A DNA stretch of 64,000 nt from Paraescarpia echinospica (lineage: Eukaryota; Annelida; Polychaeta; Sabellida; Siboglinidae), in assembly GCA_020002185.1 (NCBI GenBank), contig CM034541.1, positions 47,365,058 through 47,429,057 on the forward strand, given 5' to 3'. Below are positions 43,920 to 55,429 of the stretch, piece after piece. The position numbers and the translations under genes are program-made. The notes beneath the pieces are model-generated. The model had not been told where the DNA came from, did no database searches, and was given only the letters and a program-made list of their open reading frames with translations. How positions within the stretch are numbered: the stretch's first letter is position 1; each line of letters starts with the position of its first letter.

Positions 43920-46110
43920 ACACACATTCTATCCTTCTTACTGTTTTCAGTTATTCTCTTGAAGATTACAAAAATATACCATTATCCATAACTATGAATA
44001 AAAAATGATGTCCTATGTTGAATGGACGCACTAGTTTATCTAAATTTGTACCTTGGTACATGGGAAAGTTTGCTGCAAACCATAAATGAAAGACATTGCT
44101 TAATATCTAAAGATGTCTAAATTTTGGGATCCTTATTTAGCAGAAAGTGTATATTTTAGTCTCCTGATGGATAATCCGCCAGTAGAACACATGTTGAAGA
44201 ATGGTTATATTGCACACAATGAATGCTAAAATGTCATCAGTTCCAGAAATCACATCTGCTACATACATACACATTGGCCATAATGCAAAAACTGGCAGGG
44301 AAATCACATTACAACAAATCATAACAACAAATGCAGTATGTACCAGGTCTTATTTGGCCTAAACAATTTCCCTCATTTGACACACAGTTAGATAGTGCTT
44401 CGATACTAATAGCAGTTCTTATAATGGTAAACCAGGCTAGATGAAATGCTGACTTCTATGTTGTGACAAACAGACATTCACTCATGTGATATTAACATGG
44501 TCAGAATTATTACTGAAGAGTTGACTTTACAAACCATATTATATCCACTGTTTTTATTATTATTTAATTAAAGGGAAACAATTGGAATATTATGACATAA
44601 TTTTAATCAAATTTGAGTGAGATGGTGAGCTACAATATTAGAACGAAATTAACTTCAGTACACATTTTTTATTATCTAACAATTCCAATGTTTTAAGTTG
44701 CACTCTTTGTTCTTGAACACATAGCAGTCACTTGACCAAACCTGACGTCATGATTGGCTAATGTTTTAAATGCATGGTTTTAAATGAAGTATTCTGAAGG
44801 ATCCAACTGTTTTTGTATCATACACACATAGGTCTATTGCTATCAGTGTTAGAATATGTCTGGATTTGTTGATTAGGTCAAATCTTCTACTGTGTTGTGC
44901 TGAATACGACACATAGCAGACCTATAAATGAGGACCCACATAGGACCAACACTCTGACACCACACACAGAAGACTCAAGTTTAAAACTTGGTTCGATGAA
45001 AAATTGTTTTACTCTTTTTGCCCTACAGCAAACATGGTAACATGGCTATGGTGAGTTTACTTTTTTGCGACGTTCACACTCTGTCGCAGAGAAGGTCTGA
45101 CTAGTCCTTTTTGTCACTAGTTCTCACGCATTGATGCACACATTAGACACTGTGTGTCACATTATGCTACCACGCGGGGGTAACGCCATGCTCAAACATT
45201 TTTTGTTGAAAATAAATTATTTTTATTTCTTAACTGCATCACAATCTATGAATCACATGTCTGAACCAGGGTTGGGGGTCAATGTACTGTATTTATGTAT
45301 ATTGTTTTGGTACAAGTACCAGGGATTTTGAGATAAAAACCATGGCGCAACAAACAGGAACATGGTTTATCACTCACTTTATTTGTCCACTGCAAAAGCA
45401 AATTACTCTAAATAACGACCTTTTTGCAGGTTTTTATACATCGTCAGTTGGCAGGTCAGAGGACAATGGTCTAAAGGCGTGAATAAACATAGAAAGAGGA
45501 GACTGTACCTCGGCACTTGGGAAGAGATACACACACAGTGCCTCCAAGTTAGCGTATTGGTCAACGGCCTGTGCCTTTCATTTGTGAATTTATGTGTATA
45601 TAAATGTGTCTTCTCCGGAAACGGAGGTTGGATCAAAATACCGACAAGAATCTTACTCATTCTGTGTACACTACATAAAGTATTTACATATGATCGTATC
45701 TATGATATTTTGCCGTTGACCAATTGCAGCTGCATGATCTAACAGTTTGTGTTCCGGACATGTTTGACCGTGGACAGCGTTGCCTTTGTCGCTATTGTTC
45801 CTGAGGCGGGATAATTAAATGCAAATAGCGCATTAGAATCACAAATTACACAAACAATAACTCGTCATGTGGAATTCAGACATGCCATCAACAAAAGTAC
45901 GAAGTTTTTAGGGGCAATAAGCAAATCAGAAGGACCGGGGCATTTCAGAATGTTAGAGGCAAAGCCCCAATACCCCAGTTTTCAGAAAAAAATAAAGGAA
46001 AGACCGAGTATGGTGATAGTATGTAATTCCCCTATGAACATTGTGAAATTACAGTAGATGTAAATTCCATATATAAAACATATGCACATGTATATGAGCA
46101 TGCATTACCT
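43920..46110. other. Intergenic DNA, no supported gene
   Basis: AT-rich to 44700, then mixed composition. One pair of strong splice-like sites brackets 22 bases at 45030-45051 (see findings). Nothing else was recognised. Confidence 0.4.
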
Positions 46111-46119
46111 CGGGGTCAC

Positions 46120-46355
46120 TGTACTTCTTCGCTCTTTACGGTTTCTTCCATCGATCAAACAGGCGACAGTGTTTCTTTTTACGGTGTCTTACATCAATCA
46201 AACTGGCGACAGTGTTTCTTTTTACGGTCTCTTACATCGATCAAACAGGCGACAGTGTTTCTTTTTACCGTGTCTTACATCGATCAAACAGGCGACAGTG
46301 TTTCTTTTTACGGTGTCTTACATCGATCAAACAGGCGACACTGTTTCTGTATTGC
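46120..46355. repeat. 43-bp tandem repeat (about 5 units)
   Basis: The unit reads TTACATCGATCAAACAGGCG, ACAGTGTTTCTTTTTACGGT, GTC. Units are nearly identical in the centre and diverged at both edges. Confidence 0.93.
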
Positions 46356-46477
46356 GTTGTTAACTAAATGGCTAGTCAACAGTGTCTTTTTCTTCCGCCT
46401 TGGTCCCTTCAGGGGAAGGTACGTAACCCTGTCCATTCCATCCTGTTGACGTTATACCTATTTACCCTGTAGGTTTT

Positions 46478-46562
46478 TTTCTTTCTTTTATTCTAAATTT
46501 TAGAGTCCGCACCTGACGTTAAGTAATAATGTCTGATACAATGCGAGATTCCGCGCGAGTGT
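46478..46562 (+). repeat. Interspersed repeat family R2, copy 1
   Basis: It shares TTTTATTCTAAATTTTAGAG, TCCGCACCTGACGTTAA and ATTCCGCGCGAGTG with 55335-55416. No ends identified. Confidence 0.75.
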
Positions 46563-46569
46563 GAGCCGA

Positions 46570-46633
46570 CTCACTCACAAACACACTCACACACTCACAC
46601 ACACACACTCACACACACACACACACACACGCA

Positions 46634-46665
<32 letters not shown>

Positions 46666-46728
46666 AACACACTCACACTCACACACACACCACACCACAC
46701 CACACACACCAAACACACCACACACAGC
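46570..46728. repeat. (CA)n/(CACG)n microsatellite tract
   Basis: Mixed ACACACACTC, ACGCACGCACGC and ACACCACACC runs. Open frames of His/Thr repeats here are artefacts. Confidence 0.95.
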
Positions 46729-47045
46729 GTTGAAAACTATTCAAAAACATCCCCCCCATCTACGGCGACGCGGCAACGACCAAATTTCTACTATACCATT
46801 TGGTTCGTCCGCCACTGGAGGTTTTTGTGCCCTCCAGACTCGATTTCTGGATCCGCCCAATATCTTTATTCTTACATTTCGTTACACTGTATCAATGTAT
46901 TACCCCCGCGATACGGGGCGATGTCCAAGCAACCCCGACGTAATTCCTAGTGTATCTTGGAACTGAGAACGCATGCGACCACATATCTAAGGTTCCGGTG
47001 AATCACACAACGTATCGTCAATACGACTACTTATTAAAGAACTCA

Positions 47046-47270
47046 CGTGACGCGGTGAGTAGTCTGGTCAGAGAAGTTGCGCTCAGCAACCACATATTGC
47101 ATGGTAACTTCTGGTACGGTGTGGGGGAAGACAGCCTCCTGACCCCGACATACTAGAGGTACCAGGCCGAGTTCATTCCCGCGTTGTTATGCTTCATCCT
47201 CAACCTCAATAGGCACCCCAGGCACGGACACGTGATGGAGAAGTAGTTGGAGCTACGTGGGCGATAAACA
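47046..47270 (-). pseudogene. PLAT exon 3, copy B (nonsense)
   Basis: Reads NYFSITCPCLG, LRLRMKHNNAGMNSAWYL, then TAG, where copy A continues YLKYVAV. The conserved HDN triplet has become HNN. The donor GTGAGT is preserved at the end. Decayed duplicate of 37207-37421. Confidence 0.85.
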
Positions 47271-47303
47271 ACGCGGTAGTAATAACAAACTCTCTTACAC
47301 ACA

Positions 47304-48400
47304 TTACTGAACATTCTTCAGGATAGTTCGTTTTCAAATTAGAAACTTTCATTTTTCATATCCAAGAATCATGTTAAATTACCTGGTTAGAGGCTTTCGT
47401 TGACGTGTCACGCCGACTTCATCAGTACCTATGACGCTGAATGACGTCATCGTACACGTGAGGCAGTTCGTAATTGCCCTCGAAGAGAACAACAGCATGC
47501 CCTTCTTGGATGCAAAGTTCACCAGAAAGGAAGATGGCAGTGTGAAGTCCACAGTGTACAGGAAGAAGACGCACACTGACCAATACCTGAATTTTGCATC
47601 CCACCACCCCAAACATCAGAAGTTGGGAGTTGTCAGAACCCTTATGAACAGGTGTGAGACTAACTTCGGAGGAGGGGGACAAGAAAGAAGAGATGGAACA
47701 CCTGAGAGGAGCTCTAAGAGTATGTGGCTATCCGTCGTGGGCCTTGAAAAAGGTGACAGATAGCAGTAAGAGGAAAAAGACCAACAAAAAGACTAAGGAC
47801 AAAAACTATCGGAGCCAAGTAGTCATTCCATACATAGAGGGGGTCTCAGAGAGAGTACATCGAGTACTGAAAAAAGTATGGAGTAGCAACGGCCATGCGT
47901 CCCCACACCACCCTCGGGCACCTGTTGGTACATCCCAAGGACAAAGTACAACTAGAAGAACAGGGCGAACTGGTGTACCAAATACCGTGCAAGAATTTTG
48001 GTGGGGAATACATTGGGGAGACAGGAAGACTACTCAAAACAAGACTGGAGGAACACAGAAAGGACATAGACAACACGAAAAATGAGAAATACACAAGGAG
48101 CGGGAAAAAAAGATTGATGTCTACCATCAATAAACTGAAAACCATATCGTAGACTGGGAGGGAGTGAAAATTGTAGACAAAGAAACCAACAGAAGAATTC
48201 GGCATATCAAAGAAGCCATCTGGATCAGAAAAACCAAAACACCCATCAACAGAGACGAGGGCAATTACGAATTGCCTCACGTGTACGATGACGTCATTCA
48301 GCGTCATAGGTACTGATGAAGTCGGCGTGACACGTCAACGAAAGCCTCTACCAGGTAATTTAACATGATTCTTGGATATGAAAAATGAAAGTTTCTAATT
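47304..48400 (+). mobile_element. Penelope-like element with inverted ends and 13-bp target duplication
   Basis: Flanked by TCTCTTACACACA at 47291-47303 and 48401-48413. About 145 bp at the left (47337-47480) is the exact-looking inverted copy of the right end (48256-48400), starting AATTAGAAACTTTC. Left of this inverted repeat are 33 further bases of element. The inside encodes the end of a Penelope RT, a linker and a GIY-YIG nuclease. The inverted arrangement and 5' truncation are typical of Penelope pseudo-LTR structures. It inserted into intron 2 of PLAT copy B after the duplication. Confidence 0.9.
47480..48316 (+). pseudogene. Penelope-like RT C-terminus plus GIY-YIG endonuclease, frameshifted
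   Basis: Pieces in order: MPFLDAKFTRKEDGSVKSTV and YRKKTHTDQYLNFASHHPKH (RT thumb region); a frame change near 47680; EEMEHLRGALRVCGYPSWAL; IPYIEGVSERVHRVLKK; a frame change near 47880; LVYQIPCKNFGGEYIGETGR (GIY-YIG core, with EYIG in the second half of the motif and the following Arg conserved); another frame change near 48125; then RRIRHIKEAIWIRKT and NRDEGNYELPHVYDD to a stop. The last segment is encoded by the right inverted repeat itself. RT motifs A-C are missing, so it cannot move by itself. Confidence 0.88.
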
Positions 48401-49029
48401 TCTCTTACACACACCCTTGGGGCAACAGACCAACGGCAGCTGATGTCGCCATTACATAATAGCATAATGACAATCTTAAAGGAGGAAGTCTATTCCTAGT
48501 TTTTCATTTATGAATTAACATGATGTTCTTAAGACTACACTAACTATGTTGAATGTATGCTGCCCGCCAAATTGTGTTTAGTAAGCCCGCAACAACGTTT
48601 GCAATATCAAAGGTTGGACTCCGGAGCGTGTTCAAAACTTTGCAATAAGGCCGAATCAGGCTGATTTAACTGCAATACCCTTTGGTGTTCAATGACGTCC
48701 CATTTTCTCACGTTCAACACAGCAGACTTCCTGTTACACATTAGTACGCCCGCTTATTCCTGATAGAGGAACTGACTGGCTCCCTTTACACTAATTCCCA
48801 CGAAACATTTAATTTCTGCCGTCAACAGTTTCGGCAGTACTGCGAACGTAACACCCCAGTGGCGCCCTCTGGCGAAAGGCTCACCACTCAGTGTTTCCAT
48901 GTTTCTCTGACAGGCAGAAAAGTAAGCATCATAGATAAAACGTAAATAAATAACCATAAATAATTACACTTGTATTTTTGAAATACATCCCCAAATGGTA
49001 TGTACATCAGACTATAATAATATTTTATG

Positions 49030-49300
49030 AAGCAGCTTAGCAGGAAGAATGGGTAAGACGTTAGATGCTGTGGGCTAGCCACTTGATCAGGACGGATGCG
49101 GGCATGCAACCTACCTACCGAGTTGAGAAGAGGCTGAGAAACAGCAAGGCCGGAGGAAATGTAGAAGACAACTAGGATGGCATGATTGCGTGAATGGACA
49201 TTTTAGAAGGTGGAATATGGAGAGAGTAGGTTGCTGACACGGAGCAATGGATGGCAACATTGACCAACAAAACAATTACACAACTCTGATGGAAATAACA
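49030..49300 (+). pseudogene. LINE C-terminal fragment, copy B
   Basis: Counterpart of 40020-40290 (RKCRRQLGWHDCVNGHFRR); more decayed, with an early stop. Shared by both duplication copies. Confidence 0.55.
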
Positions 49301-49326
49301 CTTTCGCAACCGTTACTCATTAGTAA

Positions 49327-49455
49327 TATATTCTCACCCCGATAAAGCGTTGCAGTTGAGTCTTTTCTATAGAGTCGAATAGACGCGATGGCATTGGTTG
49401 CTGCGCCCGTTAGGATGCCAGTCCTCGTCTTGATGAGGTACTAGCAAGCAGTAAG
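49327..49455 (-). pseudogene. PLAT exon 2, copy B (deleted and frameshifted)
   Basis: The minus strand retains IKTRTGILTGAATNAIASIR before the alignment breaks; about 10 bases found in copy A are missing and the YGSDGECYW motif is lost. A stop replaces the first Asn region. The CGGGGTGAGAAT donor area persists. Confidence 0.8.
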
Positions 49456-49931
49456 AAGATCAATCTGTGTCGTGTCATACATCTATGCATATTTATGATA
49501 AACACTGCTCATAATTAGGATAATGGGAAATGTGGTATGGTTGTGATAACAATTCAATAAGGCATTTGTTGTCGATGTTTGGTTTCAATGTTTCGAATAT
49601 ATACATTATAAAGGCGAGGAAATAAAACACTGGAATACATTGTGGAATGTGTTCTGCGAACTACGCTACATTAATACAATTAATTATATCTCGACGAAAT
49701 ACTAATCTTTGTAACTAGGCACTGAGTGCACGTAACAACATGATCGTGGCGATTTAAAGACACAACCGCCGTATCGCTAATCCCAACTGTGTAAATATTC
49801 ACATATAAGTAGTGCCAATCACGATAATCTACCACATATGTAAAGGCATACCAAGACTACACGTGTTGTGAAAATGCGAAAGAAATGATTAAAAAACCTG
49901 CAGGAACCCAAGACAATGAGTCCACTTGGCC

Positions 49932-50007
49932 AAGTTGGAAGCTGACCAACGCTGGGCACGCAAGTCATGGAGTAGTCATCTCTTGGTCGGGGAAGAACTT
50001 CGAGTTT
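49932..50007 (-). pseudogene. PLAT exon 1, copy B (stop at codon 5)
   Basis: Reads MTTP, then TGA, then LACPALVSFQLGQV; copy A has MTIPRLACLALVGFLFGQ. A CGA-to-TGA change (CpG transition) removed the signal peptide. The exon border is also changed. Confidence 0.85.
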
Positions 50008-50070
50008 GACTCTTCAAGTTCGTAGCGTTGTGTACAGCAGCCGTGTGCAGATCCGCTGATAAATACTTGC

Positions 50071-50850
50071 ATGATAATAATAATAATATATTTTCTTTGG
50101 TATAGTGCCACATCCAGTATTGATAGTGGCACTTCACAACATATTAAAATACATAAAAATGGTAGAATTGCAATAAATATGTATATGTATATTAATTTAA
50201 AATAAATATTAGTGGTAAAGAAGAAAATAAATAAATGCATACATATTGAATAATGTATAATTTCTACATAAATAAATAGCAGTTATTCATCAAAATTAAC
50301 TAATATTAATAATAATCAATCTAGCGCAATCAGTATATAATAATAATAGTAATAAATACATATATATATGTATGATTAATAATAATAAATAATTTAGTAA
50401 AACATTTGATATAACATAGTTTACGTGAGGAATAATGAATAATCATTATACGAATACGATAACTAATTAAAATTGGTTTTAGTAGAGGGCAGTGTTCATC
50501 TAGAGTGACACTAATATGAAACACAAAAGAAATGTGTCTTCAGCCGACATTTGAAGCTGGCGAGAGTGTCACAGGTTTTAACAACACTTGGTAAAGTGTT
50601 CCATAGGGACGCAACAGCTACAGCGAACGAGCCGTCCCCAGCCTTGATACGAGTTCGCTTCACTTCCAACATGTTACTGCTCGCAGAGCGCAGTGCTCTT
50701 GCCGGTTGATATGGGTGCACGAGTTCACACAGGTACACGGGTGCGTCATTATGCATGGCTTTGTACGTGAGTACCAGTATCTTGTAATCCACTCTGCGCG
50801 CAACAGGCAGCCAATGAAGTTCGGATGTAAGACTCGGCATTGTATACATC
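50071..50850 (-). mobile_element. L2-type LINE, 5'-truncated, with (ATT)n tail
   Basis: The minus strand encodes SELHWLPVARRVDYKILVLT, AMHNDAPVYLCELVHPYQPA, RALRSASSNML and DGSFAVAVASLWNTLPSVVK, the C-terminal region of L2-group RT proteins. The 3' end reads GTGGCACTATACCAAAGAAA and ends in ATTATTATTATTAT at 50071. It is inserted beside the promoter position of PLAT copy B. Confidence 0.88.
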
Positions 50851-50919
50851 GTGACATTTAGTTATTGTGACAACGAGATAACGCCCACGAAACAGGTTTA
50901 TTGGCAAGCTGTCATGCCC

Positions 50920-51890
50920 AGATATTAATATTAGGAGATATTTAAAAAAGGTTGTCCTAGTTGACTTTACATGCACTCCGCGCAATTACTTGGAAACATA
51001 TTTTATACATCGCTATAGCAAAAGTTATAAAAAAAATACATAAGTAGAGCGTAAATGTTTCATGGAAAATTGGTGGAGGTGTCTATGCCTTCTGTATTTG
51101 CACCGGTAATTTTAAAAGGAAAAAAGCAATGGCTTGGGCACACACAGGAAATAGTTAATGCAATGTAACAATCAGTAAGTACAATTAACAATATCACATT
51201 TGTGATTCACCCAGAGTTTTTTTTAAAGTGGAAGAATCTAGTGAAATATCACAGTTCCCGGCAGCTGACATATTGACACACTCACCCAATGTTTGACCAA
51301 TAAGCTCTTAGAGCTTCCTTGACAATGACACTTCTGTAAGACATCGAATGTCCATGGGAGGGAGGGAGGGAGTGAGGAAGGGAGGGAGAGAGGGAGGGAG
51401 AGAGGGAGGGAGAGAGGGAGGGAGAGAGGGACGGAGGGACGGAGATAGAGAAAGAGAGGTTAGAAAGAGTGAGAGCTAGAAAGTGAAGTATACAGTGTGC
51501 AGACACCGCAGTACACGTGCAAGCTAGAACAGCTCATCCTGACGATTTTCACACAAACTACAAATACGGTTAGATTTTTTTTACAAATGTCTCACTCGCA
51601 TGCTCAAGCGCACGCACGCACGCACGCACTCACTCACTCACGCACGCGCCAAATGTTATCAAAATTAGGAAACTATAATATATGCCGACTGTGCTGCGCC
51701 ACAAACTGCTGTCATGTATACACTTAATTATATGTATAAATGCTAAAACACAAATACGTTGCGCAAATTGCATGCATCTCTGCGTGCAAGAACATCATAT
51801 ATAATAGTTTCTTTATCGCAGACAGGTTGTTACATTTCTCCGCCTGTGGTAGATAATAACAATTCCATCGAAACGCAATCACCTATGAAC
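50920..51890. other. Intergenic DNA with simple repeats
   Basis: Contains a (GGGA)n/(GAGAGGGA)n tract at 51357-51450 and (CACG)/(CACT) repeats at 51605-51650. No gene. Confidence 0.6.
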
Positions 51891-51892
51891 TC

Positions 51893-52705
51893 ATTTGTGG
51901 AGCGCAGTAGCACAGTGCTAAGACCTCCGGACCCTCGACTGAGAGAACGCGGGTTCGAATCCTGTGCGGCGGTGTCGAACCTTGGGCAAGTTCGTTTACT
52001 CTATAGTGCTTCAGTTCACTCAGCTGTATGAATTAGTACCTGGCTATAGATAATGGTGTATATTTGTGTACATATCTATCAGCACTTCTCTCTCCGTATC
52101 ACCCGATCAGCTACTCCTTAAACAACCCACTACCCGAACTAAACTCGGCGAACGAGCATTCTCTTGTGGAGCTCCAAGAGCATGGAATCAACTACCACTC
52201 ACAGTGCGCCAATGCATTAGTGTCAATCAGTTTAAAGTGGCACTGAAGATGCATCTTTTCACAAATTATTTTAACCTTCGATGATTATAATTATTTATAC
52301 CTTTATTTTAATTAATTTAGTATTATAATTAATCTATTTTATAGTTTTAATGGCTTGTATAATTGTGTTTATTTATGTATTTTAAGACAGTATAGTTGAT
52401 TTTACCTAGTAGTAATGATTGCATAGTATTTTAAAACTATATATCGTATGATGTTATTTATTTATTTGCATTAACCATTGTAAAGGGCCCCAGAACAATT
52501 ATCTGGATGGGGTTCTATACAAGAAATAAATTATTATTATTATTATTACGAATAATCTTCGCGCATTAATTGCAGCGTGGCTGAATGCTGACCAGAGAAG
52601 TCGAGATGGTGTTAGATTGAACAGTTCTGCCAGTTAGTAAAGTGTAACGCGTTTTGAGCAATCCTGAGGACTGGATACAGCGCAATATAAGAACTTACCT
52701 TTTTT
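51893..52705 (+). mobile_element. tRNA-derived SINE, copy 6, split by a LINE
   Basis: Head and first half 51893-52071 (GAGAACGCGGGTTCGAATCC, TGTCGAACCTTGGGCAAG) and second half 52550-52705 (GAATAATCTTCGCGCATTAA, GTAAAGTGTAACGC, GGACTGGATACAGCG). The halves rejoin exactly at TATTTGTGTAC/GAATA as in copy 3. The inserted piece is the LINE at 52072-52549. Confidence 0.92.
52072..52549 (+). mobile_element. 5'-truncated LINE nested in the SINE
   Basis: Begins within codons for a C-terminal RT region (GERAFSCGAPRAWNQLPLTV, then QFKVALKMHLFTNYF and a stop) and ends with GGGGTTCTATACAAGAAATA and AAATTATTATTATTATTATT. Same tail type as the L2 copies. It is younger than the SINE that it splits. Confidence 0.9.
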
Positions 52706-52709
52706 TAAC

Positions 52710-53265
52710 TAGACGGACATCATCATTCTCTGAAATGCTTACCTATGAGAACAAGTTGTAGAAAGAACCGTAATAAAGATTGCGTTATGTTGTAAACCAA
52801 CAATGTTACGATGTACCCGTAAACGCCCGGAGAGAACATTTCCGAAACGAGACGTAGAGTTCTTGTTCGCTCTGCGAGCAGGAGGGAGATAACGCCGTCG
52901 AAGAGGCAGAGACATACGACACGCAGTTTTGTGAAGAAATGGGCATCGCGACGGAAAGAAGTGTGAGATGGAGAAAACGCACGGCGGCGGAAAACGCCTA
53001 TGATGTCAACCTTTGTAAGGTAGGCTGCTGAGGTGAGGCGGAGAGATGATAGCTAGAACGTTTCATTTAGTCAAGGTAAATACGTTTTTTTTATCAATAT
53101 GGATCGCATTGTCGACCCAATGTGACTATCCATCCGTTCCATCATCGACCGACTGAAGAGGACGTCCGTCGTATGCCATAAATAAAACCATTGCACAGAG
53201 CAATAAAATAAAGAAAGTATTACAGCGTCTTTGTCGAGGTCATCTTGCCATTAGCTGGGTCTAGC
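52710..53265. other. Intergenic DNA, nothing identified
   Basis: Mixed composition with GGCGGAAAACGCC-type sequence at 52985. No supported gene. Confidence 0.4.
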
Positions 53266-53269
53266 CATA

Positions 53270-54832
53270 CATAATAATAATAATAATGTCAACTTGTAGA
53301 GCGCCATAATTCTAGACAAAAGTCCATTCAGAGGCGCTAAAATAGATTAATACATCAATATTAAAACTAGCTAGTTAAATAAATGATAATAAAAATAAGT
53401 AAATACATTGCTAAAACCGTGATGCATAATGCGAAGGCTATAAGATTAGGTGGTAAAAGGATATAGCATTAATTAAAACGTGACATAGTATGTGCATCAT
53501 AAGGCATAAATAAGTTAGTTAAATGAAATAAGTTATTTAAAAACAAAATAAGTTATTTAAAAACACTATGTCATGTGCGAGATCACATACTAAACTAAAC
53601 GTTGAATGCTACACGGAACAGGTGGGTTTTAAAAAGTCGTTTGAATGTGGCTAGCGCTGTGACTGTCTTTAATTCTAACGGAAGAGTGTTCCACATCCGT
53701 GGGGCCGAAACTGAGAAGGAGCGATCGCCGTATCTGCTGTTGGATGGCGGCACACGCAGGTCGTTGTTGTTAGCAGAACGTAGCGCACGCGCTGGTCGGT
53801 ACGCGTCTAGCAAGTCGGTAATGTACGACGGTGCAATGCCATGTTGGACATGGAATGAAAGCAGCAGTATTTTATACACGATACGTTGTTTCACCGGAAG
53901 CCAATGGAGCTTCTTTAGCACCGGGGTGATGTGCTCTCGCCTGTTGCAGCAGACTACCAAACGAGCTGCGGAGTTCTGCACTCTCTGCAGTTTCGAGATA
54001 AGGACGTCTAGGATGCCGAACAGCAAAGCGTTCCCGTAGTCGAGTCTCGAAATGACCAGTGAATGTATTATTCGAGACGCTGATTTCTCCGATAAACACG
54101 ATCGTATGGAGGCAATGTTACGCAGGTGAAAGTATGCAGCACAACATACGTGTTGCACTTGACGTACCATCGACATTTCAACGTCGAACACAACGCCGAT
54201 GTTGTAGGCACTCGGACTAGGAGTGATGTCACAGTCGCCGATCTTTATCATCGTGATGTTGCGTTTCTTCTGGTTGGAGCGTGATGCCAAGACGAGCGCG
54301 ATTGTTTTGTCCTCGTTGACTTTCAGTAGATTGATGTTCATCCACGCACGGACGTCGTTGACGTCAGAGCAGTGTTCGATTGTATGCAGCGATGACAATC
54401 TGTCGATTTCATCAGCGATGTCGAATTTGATGTACAACCGCGTGTCGTCTGCGTACATGTGATAGTTCAAGTTGTGTTGTTTGATGATATCGCCGATTGG
54501 GGACGTGTAGATGGTGAAAAGCAACGGCCCCAATGCTGAGCCTTGGGGAACACCGAAAGCGATATTTGAATGGTCGGAAGCACGGCCTTGTATTTTCACG
54601 GATTGTGTTCGATCGGTCAAGTATGAGCGGACCCATTCTAGCGCGGAGCCAGTCAAACCAATGCGTTTTTCTAGACGCGAGATCAGGATGTCGTGGTCGA
54701 CGGTGTCGAATGCGGCCGACATATCGAGTAGTACGAGTATTACCCCGTACCGCCGGTCTAAAGCCTGAAGAATGTCATTGTGTACAAGCACTAGAGCAGT
54801 TTCAGTTGAGTGGTACGGTCGATAAGCTGGTT
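53270..54832 (-). mobile_element. L2-clade LINE, 5'-truncated in RT, with (ATT)n tail
   Basis: The 3' end with (ATT)n lies at 53270-53288 and the RT coding region runs 54832 to 53600. About 310 bp of 3' UTR includes GCCTCTGAATGGACTTTTGT and GGCGCTCTACAAG before the tail. It lacks the endonuclease and the first RT motifs. The coding part is undisrupted, so it is a young truncated insertion. Confidence 0.93.
53595..54832 (-). CDS. L2-type LINE reverse transcriptase, truncated but open
   Basis: About 410 codons with LINE similarity, from AYRPYHSTETALVLVHND to the C-terminal FKRLFKTHLFRVAF. RT motifs: LVLLDMSAAFDTVDHDILI (motif A), FGVPQGSALGPLLFTIYTSP (motif B), YHMYADDTRLYI (motif C, with intact catalytic YADD), AWMNINLLKVNEDKT (motif D). 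The C-terminal block LHWLPVKQRIVYKI and YGDRSFSVSAPRMWNTLP is diagnostic of the L2/CR1 group. The open frame continues upstream to 55094, but codons beyond about 54832 have no LINE similarity and belong to the insertion-site DNA. No endonuclease domain remains, so it is not autonomous. Confidence 0.9.
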
Positions 54833-55334
54833 CCGTACATCTGCTGCAAACCTCGCCATTTAGAAATGTGTTACGTGGAAGAACAGACGAGAAGGATATT
54901 GGGAAGATAGCAAACATGCAAACATTAAAACCGTGTAATATAGTTAAGTTTTCAACGTTATGGACGTTTTGCTTTCTTTCAACCATTTCTGCGCAACTTT
55001 CGCAAAATGTACAAATCGAGTCACTAAGGACATATATAAGGGAGACTGGGATGGTGCACGTACGTTTCTTTAAATTCCTCCAGTGACCAAACATTTATCA
55101 GTTTCATAAAATAGAATGCTCTATTTTTAATTCCTCATTGATTTCTATAGTTTGTTGATATGTAATTTCTAAACCTCTGTTAGTTCCTCCCTGTTGACGA
55201 TAGGGCTACTTCCACACTAGAATAAGTTATATTCCGATCTCCATTTTCTCCTATTCTTGGTTGTTCATGCGGTTATATCCGCCCTGGCGAGACAGCTCTT
55301 GATTTGTTCTTACCATCTTTATTTAGTTTGTTTT

Positions 55335-55416
55335 CTTTTATTCTAAATTTTAGAGTCCGCACCTGACATTAAATAATAGGGCGAAATACATGGCGATATT
55401 CCGCGCGAGTGGAGCC
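55335..55416 (+). repeat. Interspersed repeat family R2, copy 2
   Basis: TTTTATTCTAAATTTTAGAG, TCCGCACCTGACATTAAAT and ATTCCGCGCGAGTGGAGCCG match 46478-46562 in direct orientation. Confidence 0.75.
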
Positions 55417-55429
55417 GACTGTCGACATG

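Larger units (their letters stand above)
46930..50919. repeat. Segmental duplication, copy B (decayed PLAT locus)
   Basis: Aligns in direct orientation with 37085-41213, about 9.8 kb away. It is interrupted by a Penelope-like element (47304-48400) and an L2-type LINE (about 50071-50850), neither of which is in copy A. All three PLAT exons are recognisable but broken. Confidence 0.93.

Noticed and set aside
46561..46950. His/Thr-repeat open frame
   Set aside because: A translation of the (CA)n/(CACG)n microsatellite.
54833..55094. N-terminal 88 codons of the L2 RT open frame
   Set aside because: Similarity to LINE proteins begins only at AYRPYHSTETAL. The upstream codons are insertion-site DNA fused by chance.
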